A stretch of 64,000 bases of DNA from UBA1952 sp965246905. GTDB lineage: Bacteria; Bacteroidota; Bacteroidia; Chitinophagales; Chitinophagaceae. Below the pieces are notes generated by a model, which was not told the origin of the DNA, did not search any database, and saw only the letters and a program-made list of their open reading frames with translations. The position numbers and the translations under genes were made by a program. Every line of letters starts with the position of its first letter. Positions within the stretch are counted from its first letter, which is position 1. The stretch covers positions 62,001-126,000 of the forward strand of contig CBDFFZ010000003.1 of assembly GCA_965246905.1 (NCBI GenBank), in the 5' to 3' direction. Shown here piece by piece: positions 60,021 to 64,000 of the stretch.

Positions 60021-63000
60021 ATGCAACTACCTAATTCCGGCAAGATGTATCGCAGCAATATAACCGCCCGCTATTGCCGGTACCGGCTCTCCCTTTTTTG
60101 CCTGTTGACGGCAGCTCTGCTATGGCAGCCCCGTCCGCTCGCTGCACAACGCTACAACGGCCATAGTATAGCGACCGCGCCGGACTACTGCAATTACATA
60201 CTCACCGACCGTTACGGCCGCCTCTGGGTATGCACCTTCCACGGCCTCAGCCGCTACGATGGCCACAGCTTCACCAACTACAAAGCCTCCGATGGCCTGC
60301 CCGATGAAAACCTCAATGCCATAGCGATGGATACTACGGGGAGAGTGTATGTGCTTACCGGTTCGGGCATTGCGCGCTACACGGGCGGATACCGCCAAAA
60401 GTTCCGCTCATACCGTAGTCCGCTCATCAACCCGAGGTGTTACCTCCTCTGCGCGGTGGACAGCAATCATATCTATTACGGCAACTATATAGACCCCGGC
60501 CTCCGCTACCTGCACAACGACACGGTGGTAATCCTCCCCGGCATCACCGGCAGTGTGCAGGATGTAGCCAATGACAAGCGCGGGCAGGTATATGTGACAG
60601 ATGAGATAGGCGGGATTTACCATGTAGCTAACGGCCGCTGCAACCCGCTGCCCTATACCCTGCCGGACCGGCGTATGGAGAACAACCTGGTGATGGCTGC
60701 CGGCGCCGACGGCGAGGTGTACGTATACGACGGCCACACTCTTAGCCATGTAACTACCCACGGTATGGTGCGAATAATGGATTGCCCCTTTGTAGCCAAT
60801 ACCCAACGCCTGCTGCCCGCCCGGCCCGACGGCAGCTGCCTCCTGGGTGCATGGGAGTATGTGATAAAGGTGACGCCCGGCAGGGCAGATACAATTGACT
60901 ACCTCCCCGGCGGCAACCTGCAAAGCATCAAAGGGCTGGCCGCTACCCCCGGCGGCGAGGTGTATATGGCCGGCGACCGGGGGGTGTACATTGCCACTCA
61001 GGAGGTCTTTTTACAGAGTGGTTCCCCGGGTCTTGCGGCTGTCCCTGTCTCTTACTACTATAAAGCGGATAAGCGGATATGGAATAGCAGTGGCGGGCAG
61101 CCGGTGGCGGGGATTGCAGCCTTGCCTGCCGGCTTTGGCCTGCGCATATTCTACGCCTATAAAGACCAGCAGGATACGGTGTGGCTTTGCACATCAGGCG
61201 GAATCTATACCCTGAATGGAGGCTTGAGGTTTCGCTACACCGGGCCGGTGACGCCGGGCCACGCGTCTGCTTACGATTCTGTTTTTACATGCATGGTTGA
61301 GCAACCGGACGGCACACGCTGGTTTAGCTCCATCAGCGGTTTGATAAGCTACCGGGGCGGTCAGTTCAGGCGTTATATGGCAGAAGGCTCCGACAATACC
61401 ATGGTAATCTATGCAATGGTATCGGATGGTCCCCGAGATCTTATCCTCGCAGGGCCAAACGGGCCGAGCCTTTTCCGGGACGGCCGGCCGAGCCCGCTGC
61501 CGCCAGTGCTGCATATACCCCCGGTATCCTGCACCAACGTACTGCGCAGTGGCAACGGCGGTATGTGGCTCGGCCTTATAAACGGAGCTCTTTACCGCAT
61601 GGCGGCCCGTGGCGGCAGCTATATCCTTACCGACAGCCTGCACATGAGCTGGGAGAGCGAGACGCCCCCGCCGCTGAACATTACGGAGGATGACAAGGGC
61701 CGGCTGTGGGTGGATTACGGTCGCGAGCTGATCGCGTTCCTGCCGGATGCCGCGGGCCACTACAATGTGGCCAACCGCGTTACGTTCAGCAAGGCAGACG
61801 GGCTGCGGGGCTGGCGGGGCAGCAACCCCATGCGCCTCTCGGTGCTGGCGGACGGCCGCGTGCAGCTCCGCGAGCGTGACACCGCCTTCCTCTTCAGCGA
61901 CAGCCTGCTGGAGGCGCGGCTGCGGCATCCCCAACCGCCCATCCTGATGACCGGCCTGCTGCTGCAGCGGCGGGAGGCCGACTGGAGGGGAATGGGCTTC
62001 CGCACGGATGCCGAAAATGTGCCTGTAGATCCGGCATTCAGCTACCGGCAAAACTATCTCACCTTTCAGTTTGCGGCGATAGAGCATCTGCACCCGGAGT
62101 ACGTTACTTATCGCTACCGGCTCAGCGGTATAGATACAGGCTGGCAGCCCGCCACCCGCGAGCGCAGCGCCGATTATAACAATCTACCGCCGGGGCGATA
62201 CCGCTTCGAGGTGCAGGCGGCGGATATTGACGGGCGCTGGGGCGAAGTAAGGGCCTATCCTTTCGCTATCCGGCCACCCTGGTATGCTACGGTGTGGGCA
62301 TACATTATTTACGGGTTGCTGGCGTTTGCCGGTATCTATGCGGTATTCCGCGCCCGCGGGCAGGTACTGCGGCGCAGGGCAGCCATTGCGCAGCAGATCA
62401 CCGAGTCAGAAAAGGCCGTCCTGGAGCAGCAGCTCAAAGCCCTGCGTGCGCAGATCAACCCACACTTTTTGCAGAACAGCTTCGACTTTATAGGGCAGAG
62501 CCTGATGCAGCAGGAGCCGGGGCATACGCTGGGCGTCATCCAGCAGGTATCTGCCTACCTGCGCAATGTGCTCTACCGAAGCGATGAAACCATTGTAAGC
62601 TTAGAGCAGGAGCTGGATTATGCCGGGGAGTATCTGGCCGTAAACCGAATGCTGCTCCGCGATCGCTTTACCTACCGTATAGATGCGGATGAAGAGGTAG
62701 ATACCTTTGACATACAGGTGCCCTCGATGCTGCTGCAGCCGCTGCTGGAGAATGCCATAAAGCATGGTACGGGTAAGGCAGGCGGGGATATACTGCTGTC
62801 GGTAACGCAGGATGAGCAATTTGTTATCTGCTTAGTGCGGAACAGCAAGCCGGTGGGCAGCCATCCTGTAGTGCAGGCAGAGGGCTACATAGCCAAAGGG
62901 CTGTCTGTTACGGAAGAGCGGCTGGCGCTCCTTTACCAGGGCGCAGGGGTACAGCCGAAGGTTTGGTACGAGGATGATGGTGCGGGATATAATGTTTACA

Positions 63001-63023
63001 TCAGGCTGCCGCGGTTTAATTAA
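60021..63023 (+). CDS. Sensor histidine kinase, reg_prop/Y_Y_Y ligand part with LytS-type kinase
   Basis: A 1000-residue hybrid-type sensor from ATG 60021 (an ATG at 60045 is also possible; upstream TTG 59964 is rejected as promoter-proximal). Signal peptide (about 15-40), a seven-bladed-like reg_prop propeller (about 45-680; ILTDRYGRLWVCTFHGLSRY), a Y_Y_Y domain (about 690-760; YVTYRYRLSGIDTGWQ), one membrane helix (about 765-785), coiled coil, then the LytS-type kinase: AQINPHFLQNSFDFI with His815, and the HATPase N-box LLQPLLENAIKHG. Its G2 box (YIAKGLSVTEERL) is less Gly-rich than usual. It should signal to the LytTR regulator next door, sensing a surface or periplasmic ligand. Confidence 0.92.
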   Translation: MQLPNSGKMYRSNITARYCRYRLSLFCLLTAALLWQPRPLAAQRYNGHSIATAPDYCNYILTDRYGRLWVCTFHGLSRYDGHSFTNYKASDGLPDENLNAIAMDTTGRVYVLTGSGIARYTGGYRQKFRSYRSPLINPRCYLLCAVDSNHIYYGNYIDPGLRYLHNDTVVILPGITGSVQDVANDKRGQVYVTDEIGGIYHVANGRCNPLPYTLPDRRMENNLVMAAGADGEVYVYDGHTLSHVTTHGMVRIMDCPFVANTQRLLPARPDGSCLLGAWEYVIKVTPGRADTIDYLPGGNLQSIKGLAATPGGEVYMAGDRGVYIATQEVFLQSGSPGLAAVPVSYYYKADKRIWNSSGGQPVAGIAALPAGFGLRIFYAYKDQQDTVWLCTSGGIYTLNGGLRFRYTGPVTPGHASAYDSVFTCMVEQPDGTRWFSSISGLISYRGGQFRRYMAEGSDNTMVIYAMVSDGPRDLILAGPNGPSLFRDGRPSPLPPVLHIPPVSCTNVLRSGNGGMWLGLINGALYRMAARGGSYILTDSLHMSWESETPPPLNITEDDKGRLWVDYGRELIAFLPDAAGHYNVANRVTFSKADGLRGWRGSNPMRLSVLADGRVQLRERDTAFLFSDSLLEARLRHPQPPILMTGLLLQRREADWRGMGFRTDAENVPVDPAFSYRQNYLTFQFAAIEHLHPEYVTYRYRLSGIDTGWQPATRERSADYNNLPPGRYRFEVQAADIDGRWGEVRAYPFAIRPPWYATVWAYIIYGLLAFAGIYAVFRARGQVLRRRAAIAQQITESEKAVLEQQLKALRAQINPHFLQNSFDFIGQSLMQQEPGHTLGVIQQVSAYLRNVLYRSDETIVSLEQELDYAGEYLAVNRMLLRDRFTYRIDADEEVDTFDIQVPSMLLQPLLENAIKHGTGKAGGDILLSVTQDEQFVICLVRNSKPVGSHPVVQAEGYIAKGLSVTEERLALLYQGAGVQPKVWYEDDGAGYNVYIRLPRFN

Positions 63024-63214
63024 GAGGGGCTTGTTACTGCTGCCCACCGGGTAACTTCCAGGCTCAGTGAGGGTAGCTGCGGCGCAGATTTAAATGCCGG
63101 AACGGATACCCTGCCCGTCAGAACGGTGTAATCAATGATTTGTTTCTGTACGCGGATCATTCTTCCTTTTCTTTGAAAGAGCGGGCCGGCAATTCCGGGC
63201 CCGGTACTCAAAGT

Positions 63215-64000
63215 ATGACCCCTACAGAAAACAGGCCCTTACGGGTAATGCATATAGATTACGATGCGGACAGCATTGAATACATGCGCCGGCAACTGGC
63301 GGAACGAACGGACATTGCTTATCTCGGTGGGTTTACCCGGCCGGAAGAGGCCATTGCCTATTTGCAGCAACCGGACAATCCAGACCCTGACCTCGTTTTC
63401 GCAAGCACAGCAGTATTAGGCCATGATGATTTTCGGCTGGCTATGCTTATCATCCAGTCCGGCACCGGCATTGTATTGCTTACCACACGCCCGGTTCCGG
63501 GCATAGCTGCCGTAAATATGGCACCTATCAGCTATCTTCATTTGCCGGTAGATGAGCGCGAGTTGGATGAAGTGCTGCAGTCTTATTATCAGCGCGCTGC
63601 TAAGCAACTACCGGGTATTAATATTGCCGGGCTGGAACAGCTGCTTCAACCGCTTTTTGAGCAGCAGAACTATCCCCGGCGCATCTTTGTTAACCTTCTG
63701 GGAAAGCTGGTAGTCGTGCATCTTAAAGATGTGCTGTGCCTGATCACCACAGAAAATTACACCAATATCGTCCGGAATGACGGCTCAAAGCTGCTTTCTA
63801 GCAAGCCGCTGCGCACCTATGCAGCCTTGTTGAAACACCATCCGGATTTTGTAAGGGTACACCGCTCCGCGCTTGTGAACCGGAATTTTATCCGGCATAT
63901 CCTGCGCGATGGCGAGCGCCACCGCTATACCATCGTATTGACAGATGATGAAGAGATACCGATAAGCTATAGTAAAAGGGAGGAGATCCTTCAGCAGCTG
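63215..64000 (+). CDS. LytTR-family response regulator with degenerate receiver, partial (3' end outside window)
   Basis: 262 codons from ATG 63215 with no stop before the window edge. Residues 1-125 align with a receiver domain (VMHIDYDADSIEYMRRQLAE ... VLLTT ... YLHLPVDERELDEV), but the phosphoacceptor block reads DPDLVFASTAVL: Ser64 is where Asp should be, and the KP Lys is Leu110. Thr90 of the LLTT strand is kept. Residues about 157-262 are a LytTR DNA-binding domain (RIFVNLLGKLVVVHLKDVLCL, ENYTNIVRNDGS, PDFVRVHRSALVN). It follows the kinase by 191 bases. Control by phosphate is doubtful. Confidence 0.85.
   Translation, partial: MTPTENRPLRVMHIDYDADSIEYMRRQLAERTDIAYLGGFTRPEEAIAYLQQPDNPDPDLVFASTAVLGHDDFRLAMLIIQSGTGIVLLTTRPVPGIAAVNMAPISYLHLPVDERELDEVLQSYYQRAAKQLPGINIAGLEQLLQPLFEQQNYPRRIFVNLLGKLVVVHLKDVLCLITTENYTNIVRNDGSKLLSSKPLRTYAALLKHHPDFVRVHRSALVNRNFIRHILRDGERHRYTIVLTDDEEIPISYSKREEILQQL

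Noticed and set aside
63020..63211. 63-codon minus-strand frame between kinase and regulator
   Set aside because: Short, no motif, lies in the gap of a co-oriented gene pair; could be real but there is no support.
1..64000. tRNA, rRNA or prophage genes
   Set aside because: I looked for tRNA TpsiC-arm words, rRNA blocks and integrase or capsid motifs on both strands and saw none; a covariance-model search would settle this.

Overview
The window is chromosomal DNA from a member of the Bacteroidota, most likely a Chitinophagales-type organism (inference). Support comes from TAnnTTTG promoter boxes in front of many genes, secreted proteins with C-terminal type IX secretion (T9SS) sorting tails, the gliding lipoprotein GldB, a TonB-dependent receptor with an N-terminal carboxypeptidase-like domain, tandem DUF1573 proteins, and a reg_prop/Y_Y_Y sensor kinase followed by a LytTR regulator. 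I see no rRNA, tRNA, prophage, CRISPR array or transposase gene.

Layout. 1-4330: end of an ECF sigma gene, its anti-sigma factor and two secreted proteins. 4559-16284: mostly housekeeping genes (tamB, rnr, a prenyl synthase, an EVE protein, a fatty acid hydroxylase, frr, dinB). 16285-19023: a non-coding zone with a small inverted-repeat element, a kelch protein and a 460-bp array of 21-bp repeats. 19024-34417: nadE, an outer-membrane barrel, gldB, a DUF3078 protein, mnmE, an SGNH-like lipoprotein, a DUF2135/TPR protein, fabD, two DUF1573 proteins, a GT9 transferase, a threonylcarbamoyl-AMP synthase, cca and a macro-domain protein. 34537-39426: a TonB receptor and a large T9SS cargo protein, probably working together at the surface. 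39527-52616: metabolic, membrane and protease genes, including an M1 peptidase, a reprolysin-like protease with a SprB repeat, ltaE and a YpfJ-type metallopeptidase. 52617-56066: accessory DNA with repeats and two lineage-specific genes. 56067-59107: two surface or structural proteins. 60021-64000: a two-component pair cut by the window edge.

The most unusual content lies between genes. Three loci hold degenerate direct-repeat arrays with the same 21-bp period but unrelated sequence; two of them alternate two unit types and so have a 42-bp higher order. A family of roughly 143-156-bp non-autonomous inverted-repeat elements is also present. Three copies have target-site duplications of about 9 bp, and one is inserted inside a 21-bp array so that its removal restores the 21-bp phase. 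At the right edge, the LytTR regulator has a receiver-like domain that has lost the phosphoacceptor Asp. Two 10-bp direct repeats spaced 21 bp apart upstream of the kinase look like a LytTR binding site.
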